Below, one piece after another: positions 1 through 12,217 of a stretch of 64,000 bases of DNA; position 1 is the stretch's first letter; the number at the start of each line of letters is the position of its first letter. The notes below the pieces were generated by a model. It worked only from the letters and a program-made list of their open reading frames with translations, was not told where the DNA came from and made no database searches. The position numbers and the translations under genes were made by a program. Where the stretch lies: positions 3,411,501-3,475,500 of the forward strand of contig JAITYX010000004.1 in the NCBI GenBank assembly GCA_021018815.1. The letters run 5' to 3'. The DNA comes from Talinum fruticosum. Taxonomy: Eukaryota; Streptophyta; Magnoliopsida; Caryophyllales; Talinaceae.

Positions 1-1904
1 TAAATTTGGCAAAGTTAAAAATATATATATACTCATTTCATAAAAGCGTGTAGGGATTTGAGAGGGAGAAGTTGGAAAAGAAAAGGCTACATTTGGAAAT
101 AGAGAAGAATTCTAAAAAGGCTAAAAACATAGGACAAAGGAGAATCAATGTTACTTGGTTGAATGTTTTCTTACCAAAAAAGATCTATAGCATGTACGTG
201 GCAAAACTTCTATCAACCAAAAACTGCCTTAATTTTCTCATGCATAAAAAAAAACCCATTAATTAAAACGCTAAATAAAAAGGACATAGGCTTATTAATC
301 TGATTAAAAAATGAATCAAAACTCACCTACTTTTGGTCAATTTTGATGGCAAGAAAAATAAATTTTTATGAGTTTAAGGGTGTGTTCGGCGAGTAGCGTT
401 TGAGGTAGTGATTAGTGTTTTGGAGGATGTAAAACACTACTTATATAAAAATGTAAGTGTTCGGCAAAGTAGTGTTTGACATAATGAGTAGAGTTTTAGG
501 TAGTGTTTTCGAAAAGCTACTCAAAGTAACGTTTTCAAAAACACTACCTAGTGTTTGCACATAATTCCCAAAATTCTCCTTTTTATTTTCTAAAATGTTT
601 TATCAATTATATCTTTTTAAGTCATTTTATAGAAATCCGCTACTTAAACAACTACTATTAACGAACACACTTATCTCAAATCACTAGTTGAACATCTAAC
701 CACTAACCACTAGTCGAGTAACGGTTAATCGCTAATAAAACAGACTAACGACTACTAAAACAACTAACCACTACTAAAACAGACTAATTTTACCGAACAC
801 GCCCGTAACAAAGCCGATGATCATATTAGACGAGTAATCGTCTGACCTAAAATTTATGTCTGGATTTGATGGACATATGAATTTTATAGAAACTTGCAGA
901 AACCAGTCACTTGCGGCTTTGACCTCACGACCAACCAAAATTTCATTATTTTGTGGTTTTAATCACATAACAACAATTGATTGACTCTCTAAACTTCATC
1001 AAAGTTTGCCATGTGGAAAAGAAAACAATTGATTTATAGTTCAATTCGCTTCAAACTTTTCAAGCCTAATATTGGAACGAACTAAAACTGACTATTTCGA
1101 GTTGAAATAGTTAGCTTTTATAGATGTAATTAGCTGAAAATGAATAGCGATTATAGTTGTTATAGTTGAAATTTTATGGTATACTTCTTAAACCTTTCAC
1201 GTCACCGGAGAGGTGCCAAACTCGATCACTATGACCAAACACTTTTGTTATGAAAGTTTTTTGAACATTAATAGTAATATATATAATTCAATAACACGAG
1301 TAATTTTTTGTACATTATGTTAGAAATATGAATATTTTAACTATATGGTAAATAATTTTGACCTAATTAAAATAATTAATCTAACTGAAACTTTACTTTA
1401 AAGTTAAAAATTTACTTTAAAATGTTCACACTACTTCAATCCACACTCCGCCATAAATCTATGATAATGTCAAGAATGTAAAAGAAACCCTGACATATGA
1501 TTAACTCAAAAGCACTCTACACATAACATATGATTAGTACTGAATAAACTAAACTAAACCAAAAACCAAAGTAATTAACACGTCTAATCACTACAAGTAA
1601 AATATGCAGCTTGTGATTAATTAGTAAACAACCCAATATCCAACCAAAACCGTCCAAAAAAGAGACCCCACCAAATTTCCAAGTTTTTTCCTCCTGTATT
1701 CCACCATAAAAAGTCTCCCTTCAAACCTTCCCTCCCCACCAAAATCAACAAACACCCTCCCCCTCTTTCTCTCTCTAAAACATCTCAAGAAGAATCCCAC
1801 AAAACCCAGCAAAATCCATACTCTCTCTCTCAAAAAGAACATCCCAACAAACCCACAAAAACCCAGAAAAACCAACTCTTGGGGACCCCAAAAGACCAAG
1901 AAAG
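1..1904. other. Intergenic region and 5' leader of the first gene
   Basis: AT-rich DNA without a believable coding region. It holds a MITE at 378-804. From about 1690 to 1904 the sequence becomes strongly C/T/A-rich with CTCTCTCT runs, which fits the transcribed 5' leader of the gene starting at 1905. No clear TATA box was recognised. Short open frames here have no recognisable composition or motif. Confidence 0.6.
378..804. mobile_element. hAT-like MITE, about 427 bp
   Basis: The segment starts GGGTGTGTTCGG (378-389) and ends CCGAACACGCCC (793-804), a 12-bp terminal inverted repeat with one mismatch. The GGGTGTGTTCGG type end is common in small non-autonomous plant hAT-like elements. Nested inside are further copies of the 'gtgttcgg' word and its complement, with tandem 'tagtgttt' and 'ctaaccactac' words. 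There is no coding capacity. A clean target-site duplication was not found, so the superfamily is inferred from the ends only. Confidence 0.6.
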
Positions 1905-2342
1905 ATGAGCAGCAACAATATTGATAATCATATGGGTAATTACCGGAGAGTTGTGAATAATGGAGGTGGTGGGTTAAGAGGATTCAGGCTGAACATAAGG
2001 AAGCTGTCAATCCAGAGGCTAAGGGTGAAGTTCATGAGCTTGTTCAGAAGGTGGAAGAAGACATACGAGCGAGCGATTCGATCGTTGAAGCTCAGAAGAT
2101 CATCAAGGTGGCAGAAGAGCAAGAAGAGCAGCAGCAGAATCAATAGCTGTAGTTATTTGATAGGAGGAGAAAGAAAATCAATGGAGTATGATTCATGTAG
2201 GTTAAGGCCGTTGACTCATACCAACTCCTTCTACAGTGAAGCCATTGCAGATTGCTTGGAGTTCATCAAAAGGAATTCTCTCTCTCTGGATGATCCTCAC
2301 CATCTTGACGAAGCTGCTCCTATTGTTGCTGCTCTCAGATAA
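1905..2342 (+). CDS. Small basic plant protein of unknown function (145 aa)
   Basis: Single-exon frame of 145 codons, preceded by a CT-rich leader and ending in TAA. The N-terminal third is rich in Asn and Gly. Residues about 28-75 are strongly basic (KFMSLFRRWKKTYERAIRSL, then RR/SS/KK clusters). The C-terminal part carries a compact motif, NSFYSEAIADCLEFIKRNS (about residues 106-124), followed by an acidic tail. From memory this layout, a basic LFRRWKxxYxxAIRSLK block followed by the NSFYSEAIADCLEFIKR block, recurs in small uncharacterised eudicot proteins. No enzyme motif, signal peptide or membrane segment is seen. The isoelectric character suggests a soluble or nucleic-acid-associated protein, but function is unknown. 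The ATG at 1905 is the first in frame after the leader. Confidence 0.8.
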   Translation: MSSNNIDNHMGNYRRVVNNGGGGLRGFRLNIRKLSIQRLRVKFMSLFRRWKKTYERAIRSLKLRRSSRWQKSKKSSSRINSCSYLIGGERKSMEYDSCRLRPLTHTNSFYSEAIADCLEFIKRNSLSLDDPHHLDEAAPIVAALR

Positions 2343-2390
2343 TTAATCAATTTTTGATTTTAGTTTCCTAAATTTTAGACTCTTTTTTGG

Positions 2391-2420
2391 AATATAATAT
2401 AATATAATATAATATAATAT
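2391..2420. repeat. Pentanucleotide microsatellite (AATAT)6
   Basis: Six perfect AATAT units lie about 50 bp after the stop codon of the first gene, probably in its 3' UTR or just beyond. Confidence 0.9.
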
Positions 2421-5400
2421 AAATCAATTTTTCTCAACATGCACATATAATTTTCTTTTCATTATTATATTATTATTCAATTGGTGTCAATATATGTTAA
2501 TTTTCAAATTAAATTGTTTAGAAAATATTTCCAGAATTTTATTGGTTAAGTCGGTTATATCTTTTGGAAGAGTAGTTTTACAAATCTCATATTTAAAAAT
2601 TTCCCCATATCAAAGGAGATATAATTTAGAAGTGAAAATGAATTTATGTAAAGTGTACAAAACCATCTTATGGTCAGTATAGTCTGATCACGACCCCTTA
2701 ATTATAAGATAATTATGTATAATCATCTTGTCATTTTCGATATTAATATTTTAGTGTCAATTATTATAACTATGAGTTTAGCTACGTTAACTCTACTTTG
2801 ACATTTTTAATTAATTATGACGATCACTAATTAATTAAGTCGATATATAGTTTTAAACTTGCACAGACAAAAATTCTACCTCTTAGCAATAATTCATAAA
2901 TATATATGTATAGTTTCCTATATATGCATCTAGTTGTAGAAGTACTGTCTATTTTTTTTTTGTTTAAAGAAAATTAAATTTGGTTGTCTTCAAATTTTTT
3001 TGGGGTGTTTTTGTGATATATATCCTCTATCATGGTCTTGTTGATTAAAAAAAAAAAATCACTATGGCTTTTATGTTGACTTTTTTCTTTTTTTTTTTGC
3101 CGGTATATTTTAGCTGACAATAATAGGCTTAACGTAGAATATCATTCAGCATAGATTGATTAGATTCCATTATAACGAAGTTTGAATTATTTTGTCATAA
3201 ATTAATTACATATTGGTACGTTCTTACTTGGATAAACATTTTAAAAGAAAAACAAAAGTTTAAAGTCAAACTCATAAAAATAAAAGGAATGAGATATTTT
3301 GTCAAACTTGTGAACTGGCAAATTTGATCCTGTAATTTGATTAATTAATCTAGTCAAGCTTTGTATTAAATGACTGTAGAGATTAAACCAATCAAACCTC
3401 GCAAAATAATCCTAAGTATATGCCAAGTGATTGATTTTCGAGGTTTATTTTTTAGTGGTATCTGATTAGGGCATGTTCGAATTTACAAAAAAGAAACAAA
3501 TATAAACGAACATAAAAGAGTAGAAACAAATATAAACAAACATAAAGAGTAGAAACGAACATAAACAAACATAAAAGAACAAAAATGAGTTGTTAAATAA
3601 GAAACGAACGAACATATAAACGAACATAAAACGTAAATAGATTATGTTTCTTAAAATGTATTATTCTTTAAGCTTATTTTTATTTCTGTTTTTTATCAGC
3701 TCGTTTTTTATTTTTCACAGAGTATTATTCTTTTTATCTTTTTTTGAAGTGAATGTCTCCAGTAAATCACCCTTTTTATCCATACACTATGGAACTTAAT
3801 ACTAGTTTTTTTTTTTTTTAATAATAGTCGTTTGAATAATTGATATTTAAATTTGATCAAGAAAAATTAATAGCTGCCATCAAATATGTGTTTGATGGGT
3901 ATGATTAATTATTTGTTTAGAAATTGAATTTGAAATGACGAGTGCAATGAAAATGACTAGTAGTACCTGGGACGGCTATTGAATGAGAGAGCTGCTTGTT
4001 CGAAGAAAAAGGATTAGCAAATACAACATTTCAAAGTCAATTTTAAAAAATTACAACATTTTAAGAGACGTTAATAATTATAGCATACTTTTTCTTATTT
4101 AAAGCACTAACCAAAATTAACATAAATTATCTTATCCGAGACTTCGATATAAAATATATTAATGAAAAAATTAACCATACCTTACTATCGTGTGTATATA
4201 TATATAAATTATAAGATAATTTTATTTCCATAGATTATCTAAACTATCGTGTATGTTGCCTTTGTTTAAAAAAAAAAAAAAAAAACTAAAACCCCTACTT
4301 GCCATTTTTTACTTAAAAAAATAAATTTTGTACTCTCAAATGATGCCATATATACGTCGTAGGTTTATATACCAACTTGTTATAAATTACTGGTGTAATA
4401 TGGAGAAAAAAACTACTAGACTATGCAATAGAATACACACACAGATGAATTTCATAGAGAGTTTGATTACATTAGACTACCATTATACATATGTCACAAA
4501 TTCTAATAGATTATTCATGTATTCAAAGGATAATATTTTCTACCAACAAAGTATTGGTTCAAGTGCGAGCAGTCTCATTCTAATAAAGACGATAACATAA
4601 ATTCAAGTATCCGAAATCATACTTATTGGAATGAGTTTTACCTTAAACGCTCACATCTCGGGAAAAAAAAGTACACAAATTAATTTGAATTTTTGTAAGA
4701 AGGGGGAGGTGCAAGTTAGGGAAGCAATAACTCCGGGGTTTAAGGGAGGTTCTGATCCGAGTAGGTAAGGAAGGGAGAAAACAAAGTTGTGTTAGCCACC
4801 TAATTTTGTTCCAATTATTTGACCAATACCCTCTTTTTTCCCCTTCATTTTGTTTTAGAATAATGCATAGACTTTTAGAGACAGAAAAACAGAGCATTTT
4901 GACATTAAAGGAAGGAGCAGATACATACAGTACACATTCTTAATCATCTTTTTTTTTTTTTTTTTTCTCTTTTAACTGTTTTGTGTTCAGTTTATAGGCA
5001 GCCAGCACCCTCAATTTTCAAAAGAGACCACCAGTTTTTCTTTTTTTTTTTGCCTTCTGCTTCTATACAAATATCCAACTAACCTAATCAACTATTAATC
5101 ATCCCTAATTTTTTAAGCAGAAAAAAAAACCCTACTGTTAGTGAAGATTGTTCTGGTATCTAGTACTATAATGTTTTGAGTGTACTGTAATTCGAGAATT
5201 ATAGAGTATTTTTTTGTATCGTAGTAAATTTAAACGACGATATAAAATATGAAAAATTTTAAAAATAATTTATAATTTGTTATATAATCTACTGTATATG
5301 TGACATTTTTAAAATTTAGAAATGATTAATAATTTGTTTTAGTGTAACTTTTTAATTAAATAAATTTTTGTCTTCTTATCCATATCTTGAAGCAAAAATA

Positions 5401-6526
5401 TAAGAATAATTTAGGGTAGAACATAGAAACTTTAGTCTCTTTTATTTAATCACTCTTATATTGTCGTTGACATTGTTTGGCTCTAGCGCAATCCATATAC
5501 ATTAAATTGAGGGTTCGGTCAATTTATGACCAGTTTAAAATGACATTTATACTGACACTTGTAAAAGTTGAAAGCTCATATTTAGTTCATCTTTAACTCA
5601 TTTTACCTATAACAGCGAACCATTTCAGCACATAACAGTTATAACAACTAATTATTTTAGTTTATTTCAGTTATACTTGACTGGTTTTAACTATAAATAT
5701 AACTTTTTTTAGAAACATTTTTTTTAATATCACATATTGTTATTTAATATTTATACTGTTAAAATATGTCTATTGTCTGGTTAGGTAAACAATTTGACTC
5801 ACATCATAAATTGGATATAAATTTGTATGCATGATTAAGGGAAGATGAAGCCAAGAGGAGGATCTAAGAGATGACTTTTACAAACAAGTTGATGATAGCA
5901 TTAAAATTACATAATATCCTTTATTAGAACTCCCTCCCTCCCCTGTGATATAGATATTAGAGCTAATATAGTACGAATTTTATAATAAATAATAACGGGA
6001 AAATTAGACTTAAATCTTAATTGATATTTTTCAACCTTATATAACCTTTTTATTTAATTAAAAATTTTGTTTTATAGTGTGAGCCAAAAATAAGAATCTT
6101 ACTATGTTGGTTGTTGGCCCATCTACTAGCTATGCTACTATATAAAGATAGAAGAGATCACAATGATAATTTTTGACTTATTTTCATATATCTTAAGTGG
6201 ACATGCCCTATACTTTGTCTTTGCTTACAATGCAATCAATAAATGTCAAGAATTTGATATTTTTATTAACGAAATCTCATAATCAAACCTTTTTTTAGAA
6301 GATAAGAATAAAAACTAGCGGGTAATCTTTCTCGTAAAGATTATATCCAAGTTGTCATTCATTAAAATGAAGAGAAAAAGAAGAAGAAAAAATAGTCGTC
6401 TAAAGTAAGGAAGAAGAAATCCAAATACCATATTGGTCATCCAATCAACGACCTTATTTCTTTCTCTAAACGTATGTCGGATAAATACTTGATTACATCT
6501 TTGAAGATAATGACGTGTATTTTGAA
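2421..6526. other. AT-rich intergenic DNA
   Basis: About 4.1 kb with poly-A and poly-T runs, no coding frame with recognisable composition, and no RNA gene seen. It contains one MITE-related segment (3469-3660). The longer open frames at 4328-4600 (+) and 4897-4643 (-) show no family motif and I do not regard them as genes. Confidence 0.6.
3469..3660 (-). mobile_element. Truncated MITE copy (GGGC-TGTTCGAA family)
   Basis: It starts GGGCATGTTCGAATTTAC and continues with many tandem 'ataaacgaacataaa' words, ending near 'aatagattatgttt'. The same words in opposite orientation form the more complete element at 40146-40355, which has both terminal inverted repeats. This copy retains only one recognisable terminus. 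Confidence 0.55.
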
Positions 6527-7046
6527 TTAGTGTCCGGATTTCTCAAGGTACCTGTATCTATCCTTTAATACCTTTAATAACAACTTGATTATCTTCTTCC
6601 TGCTGCCGTTACTACGCTTCGCAAGCGAAGTTTCGATTACCAACACAAAAGTCGGTCCCAAATTAGTTGTCCCAACTTGAATAAATTTTCCGTCCCAACC
6701 TCCGATCACGAACCCTCCTGCCGTTGCTGATAATATTTTGATCCATCAAAGTTGATTTTGATGAAACCCCTTGTGGTTTATGCCAATTGATAAACGGAGT
6801 TGAATTAGTAGATAATGGAGAATGAGTAGTGTGAATTGAATTGATGATCCAGTCTTCCTCCGACCCTCCATTCGGATCATTTGATTTGGTTTATTCAAAT
6901 TCCTAACCTTATCAAAAATATCCTTCAAAGACACGTTTTGTAAATGACTAAAATTAATATCCAACCACTTGTGATAAAATACTTTGTTCCAAATATCCTT
7001 GACTAGAGGACATTGCGAAAAAGATGATAGATTGATTCATCGTCTT
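6527..7046 (-). mobile_element. Decayed LINE (non-LTR retrotransposon) 3' remnant
   Basis: Read on the minus strand, about 7046-6960 encodes DDESIYHLFRN and then, after a frame change, CPLVKDIWNKVF. This matches the zinc-binding segment that follows plant LINE reverse transcriptases (HLFxxCPxxxxIW). Next comes a linker, and then at 6709-6527 the fragment DGKFIQVGTTNLGPTFVLVI, which resembles the start of the plant LINE RNase H domain (DGxF..AGTTNLG..SVLVAEA). Several frame breaks show that it is dead. No reverse transcriptase core or poly-A tail was identified. Confidence 0.6.
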
Positions 7047-7826
7047 AATAGAACTTGTAGTTATAATAACGTAAAAAATTATAATGAGCCATCGTCATGC
7101 TAATTCGCCATCAAACTTATAATTTATCATTGATTAATTGCAATAATTATTTATAATATGGCGCGGAATATAAGAAATTTGAGTTTTATTCTATGAATAC
7201 TACTAGTTGAATTAATCAATTGATCAACTTCAGGAAGTGGATAACAGTCCTATGGGTGGCATTATGACCTGACAAACCTAATACAAAATTCGAAATTCCA
7301 TGTAAATGACCCAACCTGTTTCTAACCATACCATATGAAATATCTAATTTAAAGTTGACTCGAAAATTAAAATTGAGTCGACCGAATCCAACTCGATTTT
7401 TTTCTTCAAATATTTTTATTTGCAAGATAAATTTACCGAATCAAATTTAAATGACCCGAATTCAATTCAAATTGTAAATGACTATAAGTGACTAACCCAA
7501 AATCAAAACCGAGTCGATTTTTTGTCGACTCGAATATAATTCTACTTCCATTTGGCATTGGGCACCTAAAATGAAATGAATTCGAAGGCAGATCTACAAT
7601 CTGTTTTGGGCCCATTTTGGGTCATTTTCAACCCAGTTTTCCAAAGCCCAAGTCTAACTTTTCTTTGCTCCCTCCGCTCCCATTCCGAGCGTCCCCATTT
7701 GGACGTATTAATCCCGCGTAAAACCCTAGGCTCCGATTTCCCCATTTTCCCACCTCTTCAAAATCCAAATGTGAAATCCCCCGTTTCGCGCCGAAACCCC
7801 AAATTCCTCATAAAAAGAAACGCCCA
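7047..7826. other. Upstream region of thioredoxin reductase
   Basis: AT-rich to about 7560, then increasingly C-rich ('ccctccgctcccattccg') towards the start codon, as expected for a promoter and 5' leader. Open frames on either strand show no family signature. No confident TATA box. Confidence 0.45.
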
Positions 7827-10800
7827 ATGACTGGCTGCTCCAAGTTGCGATCCCTCCTCAGAAAATCTCTCTCCCTCCTCCCCCGCTCTCTCTCTCCTCT
7901 TCCTCCCACTCTCTCTCCTCCGCCTCCTCCTCCCCCATGGACGACCTCAAGCAAGCCATCCGGACCCGCCTCTGTGTCATCGGGTCGGGGCCCGCCGCCC
8001 ACACAGCCGCCATCTACGCCGCCCGAGCCGAGCTCAAGCCCGTCCTCTTCGAGGGTTGGATGGCCAACGGAATCGCCCCCGGCGGCCAGCTCACCACCAC
8101 CTCCGACGTCGAGAACTTCCCCGGCTTCCCCGAGGGAATCTCCGGCCTCGACATCACCGAGAAGTTTCGCCAGCAGTCGGTGCGCTTCGGCACTCAGATC
8201 TTCACCGAAACGGTCACCTCCGTCGACTTCTCCGCCACGCCGTTCAAGGTATTCTCGGAGGAATCCAAGACGACTGTTCTCGCCGACGCTGTGGTAATCG
8301 CCACCGGTGCTGTGGCCAAACGGCTCGATTTCCCAGGCTCCGGCGAGGGTTCCGGCGGGTTCTGGAACCGCGGGATCTCGGCTTGCGCCGTCTGTGACGG
8401 CGCTGCCCCGATTTTCAGGGACAAACCCTTGGCAGTGATTGGGGAGGTGATTCGGCGATGGAGGAGGCAACATTTTTGACGAAGTACGGATCGAAGGTGT
8501 ATATTATTCATCGGAGGGATACGTTTAGGGCGTCGAAGATAATGCAGAAGAGGGCGATCGAGCACCCGAAGATTGAGGTGCTGTGGAATTCGGTGGTGGA
8601 GGAGGCGTATGGGGACGAGGAGAAGAATAATAGGGTTTTGGGAGGGTTGAAGGTGAAGAATGTAGTCACCGGAGAAGTCAACGATGTGAAGGTTTCTGGG
8701 TTGTTCTTTGCAATTGGGCACGAACCCGCTACGAAGTTCTTGGATGGGCAATTGGAGTTGGATTCTGATGGGTATGTGGTGACGAAACCGGGGACGACCC
8801 TGACGAGTGTTCGTGGAGTTTTTGCTGCTGGGGATGTTCAAGATAAGAAGTATAGGCAGGCTATCACTGCTGCTGGGACTGGTAAGTTTTGATTTTGTTT
8901 TTATGGCTTGTTCTTGCAAATTCTTTCATTTTACTGGTGTTTTTATTTGTTTGATTAATGTTATTAGAATCTTCCTGTTGCCATTGTGATAAAATTGGTG
9001 ACGTTCTAACTTCAAATACATATGAAATTGGAAAGGAGTGTAGGTTAGAACTATAAAGTTGGTTACTCCTAGGAGACGACATGTTCAATTCGTAACATTT
9101 AAGGCTAATAAAATGGGTTTGAAGAGTGAATTGTGGATTGTGTTATCTGGAGTCAAAGATGGTTTGGCCGAGGTCAGGGAGGACTGCAATTAAACATCAA
9201 AAGGTTTGGCTTTAACTTTTAGGTCATTAGGAAAAAAACAGAGGATTCTATATGTTGATGCCACAGGGTTACACTGTTGTTGAGCATTTGGTTGAATGTA
9301 ATGTAATGCAATCTGTAAAGTTATCGTAATTTCATGTTAGGTGTTTGATTGCAATACTTCCATACAACCAAAGTAATGGAAACACAATTACAAACTTGTT
9401 TGCGTTGTTGATTATGTCCAACCAAATGCTGCATGACATCCTTGAGTCTTGACTCTGTGGAGTTTTGGTAATGCACCAAAGGAAGAAATGCATTTTGTAC
9501 TACTGCGGTACATGTGGAAGTTGTTATCACTTTCTAAGAATTCTTATATTTATTTATTTTATTTCAGCCTAAATTTTCAACTGCCAACGAACTCCCTAAC
9601 CTCTATAGGAAGCGACTGTTAATCTTATTATTGAATTATGTAATGTTGGCCCTTTTTTTTAATCTCTTTCAAATTTTGTTCGGGTCATGCTTAATCAAGT
9701 ATCCTTTGTGTTCTGAGTTAGTTATTGCCATAGTAGAATACACTGCATGGCTGCATGCTTGACTTATATGAGGATTTGTAGTACTTGATATCACAAAACA
9801 AAATATTGGCTGTGAGGAGAGAAAGGGCTGGGGATTTGGAGGGGGGACACAGTTTAGATTGCTTTCACCTGTACCACTACTGGAGAGAGCTGTGCAACCT
9901 TTTGTTGTTTCCCATGTAGTTAATGAATGAATGCTCTGCACATAAGGACATTGATATGTGTCGTTGATGACAGCCACTATGGATTCATACACAAGGGGTT
10001 CACAACAATGAAAATGTTAAAGTACTTTGTGTTATAGAATTTGGCAGCTACAAGCTATCATCTGGAAAGCTGTTTTAAGTATATAGTCTAATGAGTATAC
10101 TGTAGTAGATTTCTTTGGATTTAGCTTATGCTAAAGACTGGTGGAGGGCCGCATGCAAATAATCTGGAAGGGTGTATTTGGAATCTATGCTGTCAAATTA
10201 GACCCCTGTTCTTCTTACTTCTTGTTTTTACCCCCTTCTTCTTGTTTGTGTCTTTTAGCATTGCTTCTGTTAGTATGTCGGCATGCCCTTCATTGGACTT
10301 AATTCAGAGCCAAGAACCTAGGCAATCAAGTGTATGTGGTAACACAGAGTGTTGATTAGTGTAGCAGCAATGTTCAGAATCCAATTATCTTATAGTTGTT
10401 TCCTAGGATAAAGAAGGCTCTTCTGCAAGACTTCTCTTGACAAATACATGCAGAGATGCTTGATATAGAGTATTATTTTTAACCTCCTTTATAAGTTAAT
10501 TCTGTTTTTTGTTAAGTTGCATGATACTTGATTCAAAATCTTTTTCTAGTTTGAAATTTTGTTTCATGAGAGGACATTGTGTTTGTTTATGAAGCATGTC
10601 ACCTTTAGATGTGTTAACTATTTTTTATTAGTTGATGTTGACCCTTTTTTGGGGAGAAAATTACATTTGCCTTTTATTTTAGCTTTAAAGTCCAAATTTA
10701 TATATGATATTAGTCATGTTTCAATTATCTCAATAGATAAATACCTTAAAAAGTACTTTGTGGTGCTAACAATTGTTATCTATGATGCAAAGCACATCTG

Positions 10801-12217
10801 TTTCTAATTTTGGATGGCGTCAGGAATAATTCAAACTTTTTATGTACTATTGGTTCGGTTGAAAACTGGATTACTGTTTGTATCTTTTTTAATGTGTCCT
10901 GTTTGGTACTGATCTGGGAGGGAGAGACATTTGCGTGGTTTTAGACTTGTAGTATCCCTTTTGAAGTCTATCCTCAAATGTTCAAGTTCCTAAATCCTAA
11001 GTCAATGATAGCTGTTATATGGACATATTCTGTCAATTGGGTAGCTCTGAAGTCTTTGATGCAGCTTCTCTTCTTTGCCATCCATTGTAATTTCAGTTTC
11101 TGAATGCGCTAAGCTGTCCATAGTGAGTTGGTTCTTTCTGATTCTTTTGATCAAAGCACTGCCATGAGGTTGGTTAAGTTGAGAACTGGTGATTAGACAA
11201 TTTCCATTTCATTTTCGGAGATTGGTATTCAGACTCAGCAGCAGCAGGATAACTTCTTTGATCCAGCCAAAAGTAGCTAAACATTAAAGCTCATCTTCCC
11301 TTCAACAAAACGGGGAAGGTGCATTTAGAACTAAGTTCTTTGAGGCTTGACAATAGTGCTTTCCAAATTGCATTTGATGTCTAAGTGGCTTTATCAGTTT
11401 ATGCTTCCTACCCAAAGAAATAGAGGGACCTTTTTTGATTTGTTTTTCTTTTAACTTACTCTGGTAAGTTGGAGATCTGAAAATGAGTTTTCACTGAAAT
11501 TTGCTCAGTGTGGTCAGTTGATCATCACTACGTTTTGCTGTTACGTTTTCTTCCATCCGCAGTTTAAGAAATTGGATGCTATAATTAGTCACTTTTTGTA
11601 TCCATATATTGTCACGTTCAAAGTGATGCAAAACTTTTCTATACTGTTACCCACCTGCCTCAATTATCCTACAACTGCCAATCCTGTTAGAGCTGAGTAC
11701 TTGGCTGTCCTTTGGGGGATTGGAAGGAATTGGAGCTTGGAAGGGGAGGGTCATTCCTAGTGGCTAGATATACATTATGAGGAAAATTGTTGTATACAAC
11801 TGGCATATCATGTATTAGTTGTGTACCCAAGAAAACCATGCACTAGAGACTTTAGTTAGTAGTGGTGCTGATTCTGTTTGATGTGATTTTGGCCGGGGAT
11901 GTATGCCTTGACATTTAGTGTGCAGTCCTTTCCTCTGTGTTTCTTTTTTTTTTTTTTTTTGTTTGAGAGGGGGGTGTGTGTTCAATGGTATGTTGAAGTT
12001 AGCTGGGACATTCAGTGTAAACATTTCCGGCGTGAAATGATGGTATAAGCATGGTGACCTGAGTTGTGTGCCTTGTTCTGGTTCCGTGTCTGATTCTGAT
12101 CCTGATTCTCGAAAATTAATGTTGCTTTCTGGGCTGTGATATGCAGGGTGTATGGCTGCCTTGGATGCTGAGCATTACTTGCAAGAAATCGGTTCTCAAG
12201 AGGGCAAAAGTGATTGA
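7827..12217 (+). CDS. NTR: NADPH-dependent thioredoxin reductase (NTRA/NTRB type), two exons, two apparent -1 frameshifts
   Basis: Flavoenzyme that passes electrons from NADPH to thioredoxin h/o in cytosol and mitochondria. Coding exons are 7827-8881 and 12147-12217; the 3265-bp intron is GT-AG. The core from M at 7937 shows the FAD-binding GSGPAAHTA, the redox-active CAVC (about core residues 150-153), HRRDTFRA for NADPH, and [16 protein letters not shown]. Exon 2 adds [20 protein letters not shown] and the stop. The upstream ATG at 7827 opens a basic, Ser/Leu-rich, acid-free stretch ([18 protein letters not shown]) that looks like the mitochondrial presequence of plant NTRs, but it is one frame away from the core. 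A second shift breaks the NADPH-binding GGGDSA motif at a G-run (8441-8444, four G where five are needed). With both bases restored the protein would be about 375 aa, the usual length. The start at 7937 would give the about 338-aa cytosolic form. Confidence 0.9.
7861..7936 (+). repeat. C/T-rich low-complexity tract within the NTR presequence
   Basis: A CTCC/CTCT-rich tract encoding Ser/Leu/Pro-rich residues between the putative presequence start and the core start. One frame-changing base must be missing within or near it, because the presequence and core lie in different frames. Confidence 0.6.

Noticed and set aside
1621..1899. Minus-strand 92-codon frame rich in Phe/Gly/Arg
   Set aside because: Complement of the C/T-rich leader of the gene at 1905.
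7808..8473. Long minus-strand open frame (221 codons) opposite NTR exon 1
   Set aside because: Shadow of the GC-rich NTR coding sequence; Gly-rich, no family motif.
8882..12146. Many short open frames in the 3.3-kb NTR intron
   Set aside because: The intron is defined by matching phase and protein continuity (AAGTG | GCMAALDAE). The frames are random, and no nested gene was found.
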